Source of the DNA: Scardovia inopinata JCM 12537
GTDB taxonomy: Bacteria; Actinomycetota; Actinomycetes; Actinomycetales; Bifidobacteriaceae
Direction of reading: 5' to 3'
Length of the DNA stretch: 64,000 bases
Assembly (NCBI RefSeq): GCF_001042695.1
Contig: NZ_AP012334.1
Span: 744,001 to 808,000 of the forward strand
Within the stretch, counting starts at the first letter, position 1. Every line of letters starts with the position of its first letter. A model generated the notes under the pieces. The model searched no databases, was not told the origin of the DNA, and saw only the letters and a list, made by a program, of their open reading frames with translations. A program made the translations under genes and the position numbers. Below are positions 8,788 to 19,388 of the stretch, in pieces.

Positions 8788-9280
8788 GAAGTCTGTATGG
8801 TTAGGATTGGATTTGGGCAATGCCCGCATTGGGCTTGCCCTATCTGACCCTGAGTTGACTTTTGCTCATCCTGAGGGGGTCATTCAGGCAGGAGGAGATT
8901 ATTTCTACGCTATAGATCAGATTGTTGATGTGATCGAAGACCGGGAAGTTTCCCACATAGTTCTAGGTTACCCCTTAAACCTGGATGGGGCGGAAGGGAA
9001 ATCAGCAAAAAAAGTCCGCCGTTTTGCCCAGGCACTTTCCCGCAGGCTGGAGGAAGCTGGTATAGACAGTCAGATAGAACTCACAGACGAGCGTATGACA
9101 ACTGTCAGCGCCCATGATCTGCTGCTCCAGGCCGGCATGAGCTCGCGTCAGCACCGGGCTGTGGTTGATACTCAATCAGCTGTGGTCATACTGCAAAGTG
9201 CTCTGGACAGTCATAAAAATAAGGTGGCAGCACAGGAGATGATATCCGATAATCTCCCCGACAATCAGGAGGATGCATGA
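8780..9280 (+). CDS. ruvX: Putative pre-16S rRNA nuclease / Holliday junction resolvase-like YqgF
   Basis: RNase H-fold protein of 166 residues. The first catalytic Asp is in [17 protein letters not shown], followed by [10 protein letters not shown] and the late motif TDERMTT with the conserved Glu. YqgF processes the 5' end of 16S rRNA in Escherichia coli; older annotation calls it a resolvase. GTG start at 8780 overlaps the end of alaS by 8 bp, and its end overlaps mltG by 4 bp, so translation is likely coupled. Confidence 0.9.
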   Translation: MTKKSVWLGLDLGNARIGLALSDPELTFAHPEGVIQAGGDYFYAIDQIVDVIEDREVSHIVLGYPLNLDGAEGKSAKKVRRFAQALSRRLEEAGIDSQIELTDERMTTVSAHDLLLQAGMSSRQHRAVVDTQSAVVILQSALDSHKNKVAAQEMISDNLPDNQEDA

Positions 9281-10500
9281 CAGACGAACCCGATAACAGC
9301 AATGATCTGATGGATTTTTTCAGTCAGGATCAGGAGGGCTCTTCATCGGATCAATCACAGCTTGATCCTCCTCTTCCTCCTACCCTCCGGGTAAAGGCCA
9401 GGCGGGAGGCTGCTCAGCGCAGGAAGAAAAAGAGAATTCAAGGATTTTTTCAGGCACTGATTGCCCTCATCCTCATTGTTGGCCTGATTTTTACCGCTAC
9501 TATAGTGGTTCGGGGAATTAAACAAGCCAAAAAACAACAGGATACTAGTCTGGCTGTTAAAGATTGCTCTGATTATTCCGGTCCTGGTACTGATACTGTT
9601 GAGTTTACTGTCTCCCGAGGGGAAGGATCAGGGAAAATTGCTGAAGATCTGGTCAAAGCCGGAGTAGTTAAATCTTCCTGTGCTTTCAACAATGCTGTTT
9701 CCGGAGCCGAAGCCAGTCAGTCCTTGCAGCCAGGAACTTTCAGCCTGAAAAAAAAGATGAAAGCTTCTGATGTAGTGGCAATACTGGTAGATCCCTCCAA
9801 GGCCAAAGCTATTCTGAATATCGTCCAGGGAGATACTGTCAAGAAGGTGATAGCCAAAGCTGCCGCAGCTTCTGATCATCTGACCCTTGCCGATTACCAA
9901 AAGGTTATTGATAATAAAGGCAAAGGCATTCTTCCAGCTGAAGCAGGAGGCAGCTTTGAAGGCTGGCTGCAGGAGGGCACCTATGAGGTCAAGGATGCCA
10001 CCAGTGCCCAGGCGGTACTGAAAAAAATCGTTAATGCCCGCATTGATCATTTAAATTCCTTAAATGTTCCCCAGGGAAGTAAACGGGAGACAATTTTGAT
10101 CAAGGCATCGATTGCCCAGGCTGAGGTTAATAGGTCTGATTATTACGGCAAAGTTGTTCGAGTGATTGAAAATCGGCTTGCAAAAGACATGACTCTGGGC
10201 ATGGACACGATTAATGCTTACGGGTTTGGACTGGATGATGCCAGTCAGCTGACCAAATCACAGTTGGCAGATTCCAGCAATGCCTATAATTCCCGTGTTC
10301 ATAAGGGTCTGCCTCCCACTCCCATCAGCAATCCAGGGGATGATGCTATAAAGGCAGCCATTAATCCGCCGGCAGGGAACTGGCTGTACTTTGTGACTGT
10401 CAATCTTGACACAGGAGAAACCAAGTTTACCGATAATTCCAAGACTTTCAACACTTATGTGAAGGAATATCAGCAGTGGTCTGCTGCCCACGGTGAGTAA
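9277..10500 (+). CDS. mltG: Endolytic murein transglycosylase MltG
   Basis: Membrane-anchored lytic transglycosylase of 407 residues that cuts nascent glycan strands and helps set their length. A charged cytoplasmic N-terminus of about 55 residues is followed by one membrane helix (ALIALILIVGLIFTATIVV, about 60-78) and a LysM-like and YceG domain outside. The catalytic Glu is in ASIAQAEVNR near residue 280, and the C-terminal part carries GLPPTPISNPGDDAIKAA, a family hallmark. ATG overlaps the end of ruvX by 4 bp. Confidence 0.93.
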   Translation: MTDEPDNSNDLMDFFSQDQEGSSSDQSQLDPPLPPTLRVKARREAAQRRKKKRIQGFFQALIALILIVGLIFTATIVVRGIKQAKKQQDTSLAVKDCSDYSGPGTDTVEFTVSRGEGSGKIAEDLVKAGVVKSSCAFNNAVSGAEASQSLQPGTFSLKKKMKASDVVAILVDPSKAKAILNIVQGDTVKKVIAKAAAASDHLTLADYQKVIDNKGKGILPAEAGGSFEGWLQEGTYEVKDATSAQAVLKKIVNARIDHLNSLNVPQGSKRETILIKASIAQAEVNRSDYYGKVVRVIENRLAKDMTLGMDTINAYGFGLDDASQLTKSQLADSSNAYNSRVHKGLPPTPISNPGDDAIKAAINPPAGNWLYFVTVNLDTGETKFTDNSKTFNTYVKEYQQWSAAHGE

Positions 10501-10604
10501 AAATGTGTAAAATTATGCATGATTATCAAGTACCTGCTGCAGTGAAAATGTGACTTGGCAAGACGGAATCAGTTTTTCATAAGATAGACACGTCTTCTTC
10601 CGAT

Positions 10605-10633
10605 TTGCTTCCCTTTGTCTTTGTGGATATACT
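10605..10633 (+). promoter_or_regulatory. Candidate promoter of the orphan lipoprotein gene
   Basis: TTGCTT at 10605-10610 and TATACT at 10628-10633 are 17 bp apart. Transcription would begin near 10640, leaving a 5' leader of about 180 nt before the start codon at 10820. Confidence 0.45.
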
Positions 10634-10640
10634 AGGTGTA

Positions 10641-10756
10641 GTCCTTAAGATCGTATGCGATGGTGCATATGAGGGACGGAAAGGATGGCGATAGTGCCAT
10701 GATTAGCATAAGGAAGCATGTGAACATGCCTGCATGGAGGCACCGGCGTCTATCCT
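10641..10756 (+). promoter_or_regulatory. Structured 5' leader of the lipoprotein gene (possible riboregulator)
   Basis: Two folded parts can be drawn. First: GTCC 10641-10644 with GGAC 10674-10677, holding ATCG/CGAT around TATG. Second: AGGAT 10682-10686 with ATCCT 10752-10756, GTGCC 10694-10698 with GGCAC 10739-10743, ATG/CAT next to it, and an inner GCATG-TGAA-CATGC hairpin at 10716-10729. No known riboswitch class is recognised, and the pairings are short. Confidence 0.3.
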
Positions 10757-10819
10757 ACAGATATTCGTGATTCAAAGCTAGTATCTACATATAAGAGATT
10801 CTAAGCGGAGAACCTTGGC

Positions 10820-12100
10820 ATGGATACAAAAATAGTCCATCGGAAGCTAGTGCAGATAATAGCAGTATTATCTGCACTAGCTTTTCTGTTTAGTTGTTGT
10901 AGTGCTTGTGGCCTTGATAGGTTTGATAAGAAGAGTTTTGAGAAGATTAATCTTAAAGAGTATCAGTATGCACTTTTCATTTCCCCTCAGTGGACAGATG
11001 ATGACGGGGGTAAGATTGGTTACTTGCTGCTGATTAAACCAAATGGACAGTATCTAGTCCAGCGGCAGGGAAGTATGGATAATGGGAGTATTTCCTGGAC
11101 TAAAAATAGTCTATTTTATACAGATTCGAAACGGGACTATTGGCTGTCAGATTCCAGGGCTCCGCACCGTGTTCCTTCTGAAAAGTTTTATCTTCAGGAT
11201 GGGTTGGTTACTCTGGCTGATGGAGTGACACGGGTAGGCGTTTATAATGGTGGCTATAGTAACTCACAGCATACGGATTATGATGAACAGATTGTGATAT
11301 CCGATACTCATTGGCAGTCGCATCGTTTTAGGTCTCATTTTCAGTATTCGCTGGTTGCAGCATGTGGGAATGATGTATATGGACTGACAACTGATGATTC
11401 GTTGACATCGAAAGTTTTTGATAAGAGTGTGGATCGTATTGTGCAGAACAAACGATTCTCTTTTAAAAAGGTAATGAAGTATACGGATCCTCTTGGTGAG
11501 TCTGGTCCGGTAACAGGTAAGGGGTCTTGTGCGAATAATCGCATCGTTTTTCTTGGTTCGCATTCGAGGGAAAGTGGGGAGAAAATTCGGCACACAGAAG
11601 TTACTAAAAAACTTCTTGCCCACCAGCAGAAAGACGAGTATGGCAAGAAAGAGATTGAGTCAATTGAAGTGATTAATGTACAGACAGGGGAGTGGAAGAG
11701 TCTTCCTCTCATCAATAAGGATCACACAACTTTTCTTTCTAATCGTTTTGGATTTGATTATTCTGTTCAAACTTATAATTCGCTGAACAAAGGGTATCTC
11801 TATTGGATACATGGGGATGGAAGGATATTGAAGACTGATATGAAGAGTGGTGTTACAACTGTTGTGAGTACAATTTTGCATAATACGAAACATAAGATCG
11901 AGGATATAGCCTTTCACCCTACGGTAATCAAGAATAGAATGGTTGTTCTTGTGGAGGATTGGACTAAGCCTGATCGTGATATCACTATTTATACCATTGA
12001 TTTGAAAACAGGTACAAAAGTTTCGCAGGTAAGCATTAAAGGTTTGGAGAAAAAGATTGCAGACAATATGATACTGCGCGGTTTTGCTGTCAGACCTTAA
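10820..12100 (+). CDS. Predicted lipoprotein of unknown function
   Basis: A 426-residue protein that I do not recognise. It opens with a positive N-region (MDTKIVHRKLV), a hydrophobic core and a lipobox-like LFSC near residue 26, so it is probably anchored outside by a lipid. The rest is hydrophilic with many short beta-like stretches and repeated Trp/Tyr/Gly-Asp turns (GYLLLIKPNGQYLV, GYLYWIHGDGRILKTDMKSG), which could fit a beta-propeller; this is a guess. The gene is visibly more AT-rich than its neighbours, has its own promoter and leader, and sits where the aro cluster meets mltG, so recent acquisition is possible. Its signal-peptide codons form a 16-bp perfect hairpin. Confidence 0.75.
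   Translation: MDTKIVHRKLVQIIAVLSALAFLFSCCSACGLDRFDKKSFEKINLKEYQYALFISPQWTDDDGGKIGYLLLIKPNGQYLVQRQGSMDNGSISWTKNSLFYTDSKRDYWLSDSRAPHRVPSEKFYLQDGLVTLADGVTRVGVYNGGYSNSQHTDYDEQIVISDTHWQSHRFRSHFQYSLVAACGNDVYGLTTDDSLTSKVFDKSVDRIVQNKRFSFKKVMKYTDPLGESGPVTGKGSCANNRIVFLGSHSRESGEKIRHTEVTKKLLAHQQKDEYGKKEIESIEVINVQTGEWKSLPLINKDHTTFLSNRFGFDYSVQTYNSLNKGYLYWIHGDGRILKTDMKSGVTTVVSTILHNTKHKIEDIAFHPTVIKNRMVVLVEDWTKPDRDITIYTIDLKTGTKVSQVSIKGLEKKIADNMILRGFAVRP
10844..10883. repeat. Perfect 16-bp inverted repeat inside signal-peptide codons
   Basis: AAGCTAGTGCAGATAA at 10844-10859 and its exact reverse complement at 10868-10883 flank the 8-base loop TAGCAGTA. The stem is followed by TTCTGTTT. It covers about codons 9-21 of the lipoprotein gene. 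As RNA this is a very stable hairpin 24 nt after the start codon. Confidence 0.9.
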
Positions 12101-12175
12101 AACTTCTCCTTTCTACACCACAAAAAGCCAACACAGGACAATCTGTTACAAGCTTTCTGGCTGTTAACGCCATAA

Positions 12176-12691
12176 TCAGACTGGCAGAAAGAGAATAATC
12201 AAAGCTGCTGCTGAGATAAAGGGAACATAAGGAAGAGTAAGATTTTTGTTTTTCAGTACTCGTTCTCTTGCCAGCCGCTTGTGGTTATTGTGCTTCCTAT
12301 AAACGCTGCGGATTGTAGACACCAGCAGGAGACCTCCCAAGCCCACCAATCCCAGCAAACCCAGGATTAACCACCAAAAAACGATGGATGTCCATCCAAA
12401 CCACCCAGGAATCAGCGTCATCAGAGCTGTGGCTGTAACATCTCCCACACCCAGAGATCCAGGACGAACCAAGGCCAAAATCCATTGAACAGAGGCAGAA
12501 ACCAGGGAAATTGCCACTGCTTCCATCACCCGCACCGATGGGCCAGACAGGAGAAGAAAAGCTCCTACCTGGGTGACATAGGCAAGGGCAACCAGCAGGC
12601 GGGGGACCCGGCGGCTGGCTATATCGATGCAGGAGAGGATAAGTCCTGCAATCAGCGTGGGAAGAAATATCCAATCGAATAGATAGGGCAC
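12176..12691 (-). CDS. A24-family prepilin peptidase-like protein
   Basis: Integral membrane aspartic protease of 171 residues, the short form without the N-terminal methylase domain (TadV/CpaA-like). The two catalytic Asp motifs are present: CIDIASRRVP near residue 22 and LGVGDVTATAL near residue 83. About five membrane helices are seen and a basic region near the end. Such enzymes cleave leader peptides of type IV or Tad pilins, but no pilin genes are in this window. GTG start at 12691. The gene converges on the lipoprotein gene. Confidence 0.8.
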   Translation of the reverse strand: MPYLFDWIFLPTLIAGLILSCIDIASRRVPRLLVALAYVTQVGAFLLLSGPSVRVMEAVAISLVSASVQWILALVRPGSLGVGDVTATALMTLIPGWFGWTSIVFWWLILGLLGLVGLGGLLLVSTIRSVYRKHNNHKRLARERVLKNKNLTLPYVPFISAAALIILFLPV

Positions 12692-12797
12692 TCCGTAATA
12701 TATACCCTAGAATCCTTAAAGACACAGCGGCACAAGGCAGCTGTAAAAAATGGTGCGACAGTAGAAACATTGCAGCAGCAGGAAAGGGGCAGTTTTC

Positions 12798-14030
12798 ATG
12801 CTGAGATGGCAGACAGCCGGGGAATCCCATGGCCAGGCTCTGGTAGCCATGATAGAGGGACTCCCGGCAGGAGTAACGATTTCAGAAGACATGATTACCC
12901 AAGCCCTGGCCCGGCGACGGCTGGGTTATGGCAGGGGAACCCGCATGCTTTTTGAACAGGATAAGCTTAGGATTCTCTCCGGTTTGCGGTGGGGGAAGAC
13001 ATTAGGCAGCCCTCTGGCGCTGGAAATTGCTAACAGCGAGTGGCCCAAGTGGGAGAAGGTAATGAGTCCTCTGGAGCTTGCCGCAGAAGACAGGCCAGAT
13101 GCTCAGGGACGGAATGCTCCTCTGACCCGACCCCGGCCGGGACACGCTGATTTAACCGGAATGCGCAAATACGGGTTTAATGATGCCCGGCCGGTGCTCG
13201 AGAGATCTAGCGCCAGAGAAACCGCCGGGAGGGTTGCTCTGGGAGCTGTTGCAGCAGCTTTTTTGGAGCAGGCGGCAGGAATTCAGACGGTCTGCCATGT
13301 TGTTTCTCTTGGCGGTATTTATGCTAACCAGAAAAATAATCCCCGCCTAATTCCCCGCCCGGAAGATTGCGGACGGCTGGATCAGTCCCGCACCAGAACA
13401 CTGGATTCTGAGGCTGAAGAAAAAATGGTTCAGGCTATTGATCAGGCAAAAAAGTCAGGAGATACCCTGGGTGGAATCGTGGAAGTCCTTGCCTACGGGG
13501 TGCCTGCGGGCCTGGGCACTTATGCCGAGGCGGACAGACGGCTGGATGGGGCTTTAGCCGGAGCCCTCATGAGCATTCAGGCGGTTAAAGGGGTAGAAAT
13601 TGGCGATGGCTTTGCTGAAGCTGACCGTCCCGGCAGTCAGGCTCACGATGAGATTGTCTACGACTCCCAAGGGAAGATCAGTCGGCTCAGTAATCGGGCC
13701 GGAGGTTTAGAAGGCGGTATGTCTAATGGAGAGGTCATTCGAGTGAGAGCAGCCATGAAACCCATTCCTTCCCTTCCACGGGCCTTGCGGACAGTGGATG
13801 TTGCAACGGGACAGGCAGCCACCGCCATTAATCAGCGATCAGACACCACCGCAGTCCCAGCAGCTTCCCTCGTTGCCGAAAGCATGGTCAGACTGGTCCT
13901 GGCACAGTTTGTTCTGGAGAAATTCGGAGGGGACAGTCTGGCTGAAGTCAGAAGAAACATAGACGGATACCTCAGATCCTGGCCTCAATTTATGCAGGGA
14001 TCTTATCATCAGGAGGAGTCTCATGCCTGA
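12798..14030 (+). CDS. aroC: Chorismate synthase
   Basis: Converts 5-enolpyruvylshikimate-3-phosphate to chorismate with reduced FMN, the last step of the shikimate pathway. The 410-residue protein has the signatures [18 protein letters not shown] at the start, [14 protein letters not shown] with a family histidine near residue 115, and [15 protein letters not shown] near the end. AGGAAAGGGG precedes the ATG. It overlaps aroKB by 8 bp and leads the aroC-aroKB-aroQ operon. Confidence 0.97.
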   Translation: MLRWQTAGESHGQALVAMIEGLPAGVTISEDMITQALARRRLGYGRGTRMLFEQDKLRILSGLRWGKTLGSPLALEIANSEWPKWEKVMSPLELAAEDRPDAQGRNAPLTRPRPGHADLTGMRKYGFNDARPVLERSSARETAGRVALGAVAAAFLEQAAGIQTVCHVVSLGGIYANQKNNPRLIPRPEDCGRLDQSRTRTLDSEAEEKMVQAIDQAKKSGDTLGGIVEVLAYGVPAGLGTYAEADRRLDGALAGALMSIQAVKGVEIGDGFAEADRPGSQAHDEIVYDSQGKISRLSNRAGGLEGGMSNGEVIRVRAAMKPIPSLPRALRTVDVATGQAATAINQRSDTTAVPAASLVAESMVRLVLAQFVLEKFGGDSLAEVRRNIDGYLRSWPQFMQGSYHQEESHA

Positions 14031-15762
14031 GCAAGAGCAGGAAGCTAGCAAGAAGTCGGATCATGATCTACCGGTTTACCGAGTCGTCCTCATTGGAATG
14101 CCCGGGGCAGGAAAAAGCAGAATTGGCTGGGAAATTTCCAAGATGCTGGGGGCAACTTTTATCGATACCGATGAAGAAATCGTTGCTCGGGAAGGACGGT
14201 CTATCAGTGACATATTTGCTCAGGATGGGCAAGAGGCATTCAGGATTATTGAGCAAACCCTTATAGATCAGCTTCTTGATCAGTCTCTGAAATCAAATAA
14301 GTCTCAAGTTCTGGCTTTAGGAGGAGGTGCTCTGACTCACCCTCAAACAGCTCAGGCTGTGGAGCATTTTGCAGCCCAGGGAGGCAGCGTGGTTTATTTG
14401 GATACGGATCCTGATGATGCCATAGAACATGCTGTTCGCCGCAAAGGGGCCCGTCCTCTCCTGGAAGATGATCCCAGGGGCACCTGGATGAAACTTTATC
14501 GGCAGCGGTCAGATCAGTATATCCGCCTATCTACGGTTCGGGTATCTACCCGGGGGAAAACTCCCCAGGGAACCGCGGCTACCGTTATGGATGCCCTCAG
14601 AGAAAAGAGAATCACGGTCAAGAACAGGGATGGGGATTATCAGGTGGTTGTTGGCAGCAACCTTTTTATGCATATTCCTCAAGTACTGAGTTCCTGGCAT
14701 CCTGAACCCAATAAAATTGGTCTCATCCATACTGCTCCCACCCAGGCTCACAGTGATAAAGTCCGGGGAATTCTTAGGCAGCATGGTTATCAGGTAGTGG
14801 AAATGGTAATTCCTGATGCTGAAAAGGGAAAAACGATTCAGACCCTGTCGACTGTCTGGAAAAAGCTGGGTCTGGAGGGTTTTACTCGGTCTGATGCCCT
14901 GATTGGTCTGGGTGGAGGAGCGGCAACCGATGCTGCCGGCTTTGCTGCTGCAACCTGGATGCGGGGAATTTCGTACATTAATTGTCCGACCTCTCTTTTA
15001 GCCATGGTTGATGCCTCGGTTGGAGGCAAAACCGGCATTAATACTGCCCAAGGGAAAAATCTGGTAGGGTCTTTTTACACTCCTCGCTTGGTTTTGTCTG
15101 ATGTGGAAACCCTCAAAACTTTGCCTGCCGATATTTTTACTGAAGGTCTGGGTGAGGTTGTTAAGTGCGGTTTTATAGCTGATCCAAGCCTGGTGGACAT
15201 CCTGGAAAATAACGCTTCCTGGCTGAAAAACTGCATTCCAGCCACGTTGACTGAAGATCAGGTAGCTGTGGTAACTGATCTGATTGAGCGGTCGGTTAGG
15301 GTAAAAGCTGCTTATGTGGGCAAAGATTTTACTGAGCAGGGTCTCAGGGAATTCCTTAACTATGGGCATACCCTGGGTCATGTGATTGAGCTGATGGAAG
15401 GCTTTACAGTCCGCCATGGGCAGGCTGTTTCGGTTGGTATGGTTTTTGCTGCCGAGTTGGCCAGGATTGAAGGGCTGATAGATGATGATCTAGTGGATCG
15501 TCACCGCAGAGTTCTTGCTTCTTTAGGCTTGCAAACTTCCTGGCGGGTTCCTGACCCCGATAAGGTTATTGCCCTCATGCACAGGGATAAGAAGGCCCGG
15601 GGACCCCTTATGAGATTTGTTGTTCTTCATGGTTTAGGCCAGCCGGATCATCTGGATGGTCCTGATGAAAGGGATATAAGGGAAGCCCTGAGGGGAATCA
15701 GCACCAGCAGCCAGGATAGCACCAGCGTCACGATGACAGGTGTCGGGAAGACAGCGGCATGA
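14023..15762 (+). CDS. aroKB: Bifunctional shikimate kinase / 3-dehydroquinate synthase
   Basis: A 579-residue fusion of two shikimate-pathway enzymes, as found in bifidobacteria. Residues about 20-195 are the kinase, with the P-loop GMPGAGKS at 25-32, TDEEIV and ALGGGAL. Residues from about 205 on are the synthase, with [30 protein letters not shown] near 330 and [12 protein letters not shown] carrying metal-binding histidines. The start overlaps aroC by 8 bp. The order kinase-synthase differs from the pathway order, but both activities serve the same route. Confidence 0.95.
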   Translation: MPEQEQEASKKSDHDLPVYRVVLIGMPGAGKSRIGWEISKMLGATFIDTDEEIVAREGRSISDIFAQDGQEAFRIIEQTLIDQLLDQSLKSNKSQVLALGGGALTHPQTAQAVEHFAAQGGSVVYLDTDPDDAIEHAVRRKGARPLLEDDPRGTWMKLYRQRSDQYIRLSTVRVSTRGKTPQGTAATVMDALREKRITVKNRDGDYQVVVGSNLFMHIPQVLSSWHPEPNKIGLIHTAPTQAHSDKVRGILRQHGYQVVEMVIPDAEKGKTIQTLSTVWKKLGLEGFTRSDALIGLGGGAATDAAGFAAATWMRGISYINCPTSLLAMVDASVGGKTGINTAQGKNLVGSFYTPRLVLSDVETLKTLPADIFTEGLGEVVKCGFIADPSLVDILENNASWLKNCIPATLTEDQVAVVTDLIERSVRVKAAYVGKDFTEQGLREFLNYGHTLGHVIELMEGFTVRHGQAVSVGMVFAAELARIEGLIDDDLVDRHRRVLASLGLQTSWRVPDPDKVIALMHRDKKARGPLMRFVVLHGLGQPDHLDGPDERDIREALRGISTSSQDSTSVTMTGVGKTAA

Positions 15763-15774
15763 CAGGAGGAAAAG

Positions 15775-16272
15775 ATGAGTAACAGCCAGGCAGAAAGCAG
15801 GGAAGTCAGGGAGAACCGTGACCAGTTGCTGCCGGTTATCATGGTGGTCAATGGCCCTAATTTAGGGCGGCTGGGAGTCAGAGAACCGGACATCTATGGT
15901 TCCCTGACAATGAAAGACCTAAAATCTCTCTGTCAGCGGTGGGGCAGGGATAATGGATTTCAGGTGGAGGTAGTCCAGAGCGATGATGAAACTGATCTGG
16001 TTCATTGGATGCATCAGGCTGTAGATAAGAATATACCCGTGGTCCTGAATCCAGCCGCCTTCACCCACTACAGCTATGCCTTATCTGATGCAGCCGTTCA
16101 GGTGACCAGGGCCGGCCTGCCCCTGGTGGAAGTTCATATTTCCAATCCTGCCGCTAGGGAATTCTTCCGGAAAAATTCTTTGATTTCGCCCGTTGCCACC
16201 GGTACTATCACTGGCCAAGGGCTCTATGGATATATCCTTGCCCTGGAAGCAATCCATCATATACTGTCATAG
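15775..16272 (+). CDS. aroQ: Type II 3-dehydroquinate dehydratase
   Basis: Dehydrates 3-dehydroquinate to 3-dehydroshikimate. The 165-residue protein has a 20-residue extra N-terminus, then the type II signature VVNGPNLGRLGVREPDIYGS with the catalytic Arg and Tyr, NPAAFTHYSYALSDA, and EVHISNPAAREFF with the catalytic His. An AGGAGG site overlaps the gap behind aroKB. It ends the aro operon. Confidence 0.94.
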   Translation: MSNSQAESREVRENRDQLLPVIMVVNGPNLGRLGVREPDIYGSLTMKDLKSLCQRWGRDNGFQVEVVQSDDETDLVHWMHQAVDKNIPVVLNPAAFTHYSYALSDAAVQVTRAGLPLVEVHISNPAAREFFRKNSLISPVATGTITGQGLYGYILALEAIHHILS

Positions 16273-16352
16273 GCTGCCCTAAAGTCTGACAGAAAATCTG
16301 TCGTAATCTGGGTAGAGGGTCGGATAAAGAATTCAGCCTGATTGTTTTGTGA

Positions 16353-18120
<1,768 letters not shown>

Positions 18121-18164
18121 GGCTGTTGGGAAGGCCCCCGGCTGACTGGGTAAATTTTACCGGA

Positions 18165-18171
18165 CAGGCGC
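18165..18171. other. Candidate left attachment-site core
   Basis: CAGGCGC, repeated at 28020-28026 on the far side of the element. A 7-bp match could be chance; serine recombinases need only a 2-bp identical core. Confidence 0.2.
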
Positions 18172-18223
18172 TTGAAGCAGCAGCCTCAGAAACGAGTTGT
18201 CAAGAGTTTTTTCATCAAATGGA

Positions 18224-18260
18224 CAAAAAAATGCCGGAAATCTGTTTCCAAATTCCCGGC
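18224..18260 (-). terminator. Terminator of the tnpW end of the element
   Basis: On the minus strand GCCGGGAATTT pairs with AATTTCCGGC-like sequence around GGAAACAG and is followed by ATTTTTTT. It lies just behind tnpW and would stop minus-strand transcription from the element before it enters pyrG. Confidence 0.65.
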
Positions 18261-18269
18261 CCGTTAATG

Positions 18270-18476
18270 TTACTGCATCCGCTGTACCTCGTTGCGAAGC
18301 ATCCGCTTGATTTTGTCGCTCATGGTTTCCCGGCTGGTGGTGCTGAAATAGATTTTAACCCGGTAGGTGGTCTTGCCGATTTTCTCCACCAGTGCGGGAC
18401 GCTCGTCCTCCTGTGCGACAAGGGGAACAACACGGTCAGACGTGGCAGCGTTGTTAATGGTTCCTTTGTTATTCAT
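18270..18476 (-). CDS. tnpW: Transposon-encoded protein TnpW
   Basis: A 68-residue protein with the TnpW-type C-terminus (KIGKTTYRVKIYFS, ETMSDKIKRMLRNEV). The family occurs in Tn4451-like elements; its role is not known. The start at 18476 is chosen because AAGGAG lies just upstream; the longer reading from 18572 has unrelated N-terminal residues. It is the outermost gene at the left end of the element. Confidence 0.75.
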   Translation of the reverse strand: MNNKGTINNAATSDRVVPLVAQEDERPALVEKIGKTTYRVKIYFSTTSRETMSDKIKRMLRNEVQRMQ

Positions 18477-18594
18477 AGATACTCCTTCCAAATCATCGAA
18501 TGGGAGTTTACCGACTATTAGAGGCCGCTTTTCGGGTCTTGGAATACAACCACACAGGCCCCCTGTTGACACGTACCCGGAAAGCCTTGATTTA

Positions 18595-18957
18595 TCAGGT
18601 TTTTTCCGTTTCTAAATGCGTAGAAATCGCGTATCGTTTTCGCTGCCTCGCGGCTTCCCTGCGGCGGCGCTCCCGTTTGGCGCAGTCCGGGCAGTATTTC
18701 GCCCGGTTGGAGCCGGGAAGAAACAACGCCCCGCATAAGACACAGCGTTTTCCGCTCTGTCGGTGAAATATGGCAGTTTTCAACTCCTTGTCCATCGGAA
18801 GGACGGCGGCGCGGAACCATCGGCACAGCAATGAGTAGGAAATGCTCTGAACGCAGACACATTCCTCACCATCGTCCAGCATGAGGCAGTTGCCGTTATC
18901 GTAGTTGCAGCACTCATGCACCAGCCGCCGCGCCCGGCGATACTGGTGGTAGCTCAT
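18595..18957 (-). CDS. Cysteine-rich VLP domain protein
   Basis: About 120 residues. It matches the Cys_rich_VLP proteins carried by Tn4549/Tn4451-type elements: RRLVHECCNYDNGNC, GEECVCVQSISYSLLC, then AVLPMDKEL and a CxxC...CxxC zinc-ribbon-like pair (CVLCGALF, YCPDCAKRERRRR) with a basic tail. Function is unknown; metal binding is likely from the cysteines. ATG 18957 (MSYHQYRRARR) is used; a TTG at 18993 would add 12 residues. It is divergent from the dinJ-yafQ pair. Confidence 0.78.
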   Translation of the reverse strand: MSYHQYRRARRLVHECCNYDNGNCLMLDDGEECVCVQSISYSLLCRWFRAAVLPMDKELKTAIFHRQSGKRCVLCGALFLPGSNRAKYCPDCAKRERRRREAARQRKRYAISTHLETEKT

Positions 18958-19031
18958 GACAGGACTATGTTCATGCGGTTTGAGTGCTTTCAACGGTGGA
19001 TCGCTTCTTTTCCTCGAAAATCGAAATATTA

Positions 19032-19080
19032 TTGCTTATTCGTGCTGTGTATTGCATTTATCGTGCAAATAACATATACT
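19032..19080 (+). promoter_or_regulatory. dinJ-yafQ promoter with repeated operator sequence
   Basis: TTGCAT at 19052-19057 and TATACT at 19075-19080 are 17 bp apart. TTGCA/TGCAA arms make a dyad across the -35 box, and a related stretch (ATTGCTTATTCGTGC) lies 20 bp upstream as an approximate direct repeat. Such sites fit autoregulation by the antitoxin-toxin complex. Confidence 0.55.
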
Positions 19081-19109
19081 ATAGATACCAGTACGAAGGA
19101 GTTGATACT

Positions 19110-19388
19110 ATGGCTGGGAATACAACGAATATCAGCATCCGCATAGATTCAGATTTGAAAACGCAGGCCGATGCCCTGTTCGGTGAGCTTGGCATGAATT
19201 TGACCACTGCTTTTAATATTTTTGTTCGCCAATCGCTCCGGGAGGGCGGCATTCCCTTTGACATCAAACTGGATCAGCCCAACAAGGAAACGATAGCCGC
19301 CATGCTGGAGGCGGAAAGGATTGCGAAAGACCCGTCCGTAAAGGGCTACAGCGACTTGGATGAGCTGTTCGCGGAACTTAAAAAATGA
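19110..19388 (+). CDS. dinJ: DinJ/RelB-family antitoxin
   Basis: A 92-residue antitoxin. The N-terminus is a ribbon-helix-helix DNA-binding domain (NISIRIDSDLKTQADALF, LTTAFNIFVRQSL) and the C-terminal part, rich in acidic residues (YSDLDELFAELKK), would wrap the toxin. GAAGGAG lies eight bases before ATG 19110. It overlaps the toxin gene by 4 bp, the usual arrangement. The pair probably stabilises the element in the chromosome. Confidence 0.88.
   Translation: MAGNTTNISIRIDSDLKTQADALFGELGMNLTTAFNIFVRQSLREGGIPFDIKLDQPNKETIAAMLEAERIAKDPSVKGYSDLDELFAELKK

Noticed and set aside
11264-11715. Two antisense frames within the lipoprotein gene
   Set aside because: The forward frame is longer, has a signal peptide and consistent composition.
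18126-18521. 131-residue forward frame at the left end of the element
   Set aside because: It overlaps tnpW on the other strand and shows no domain.
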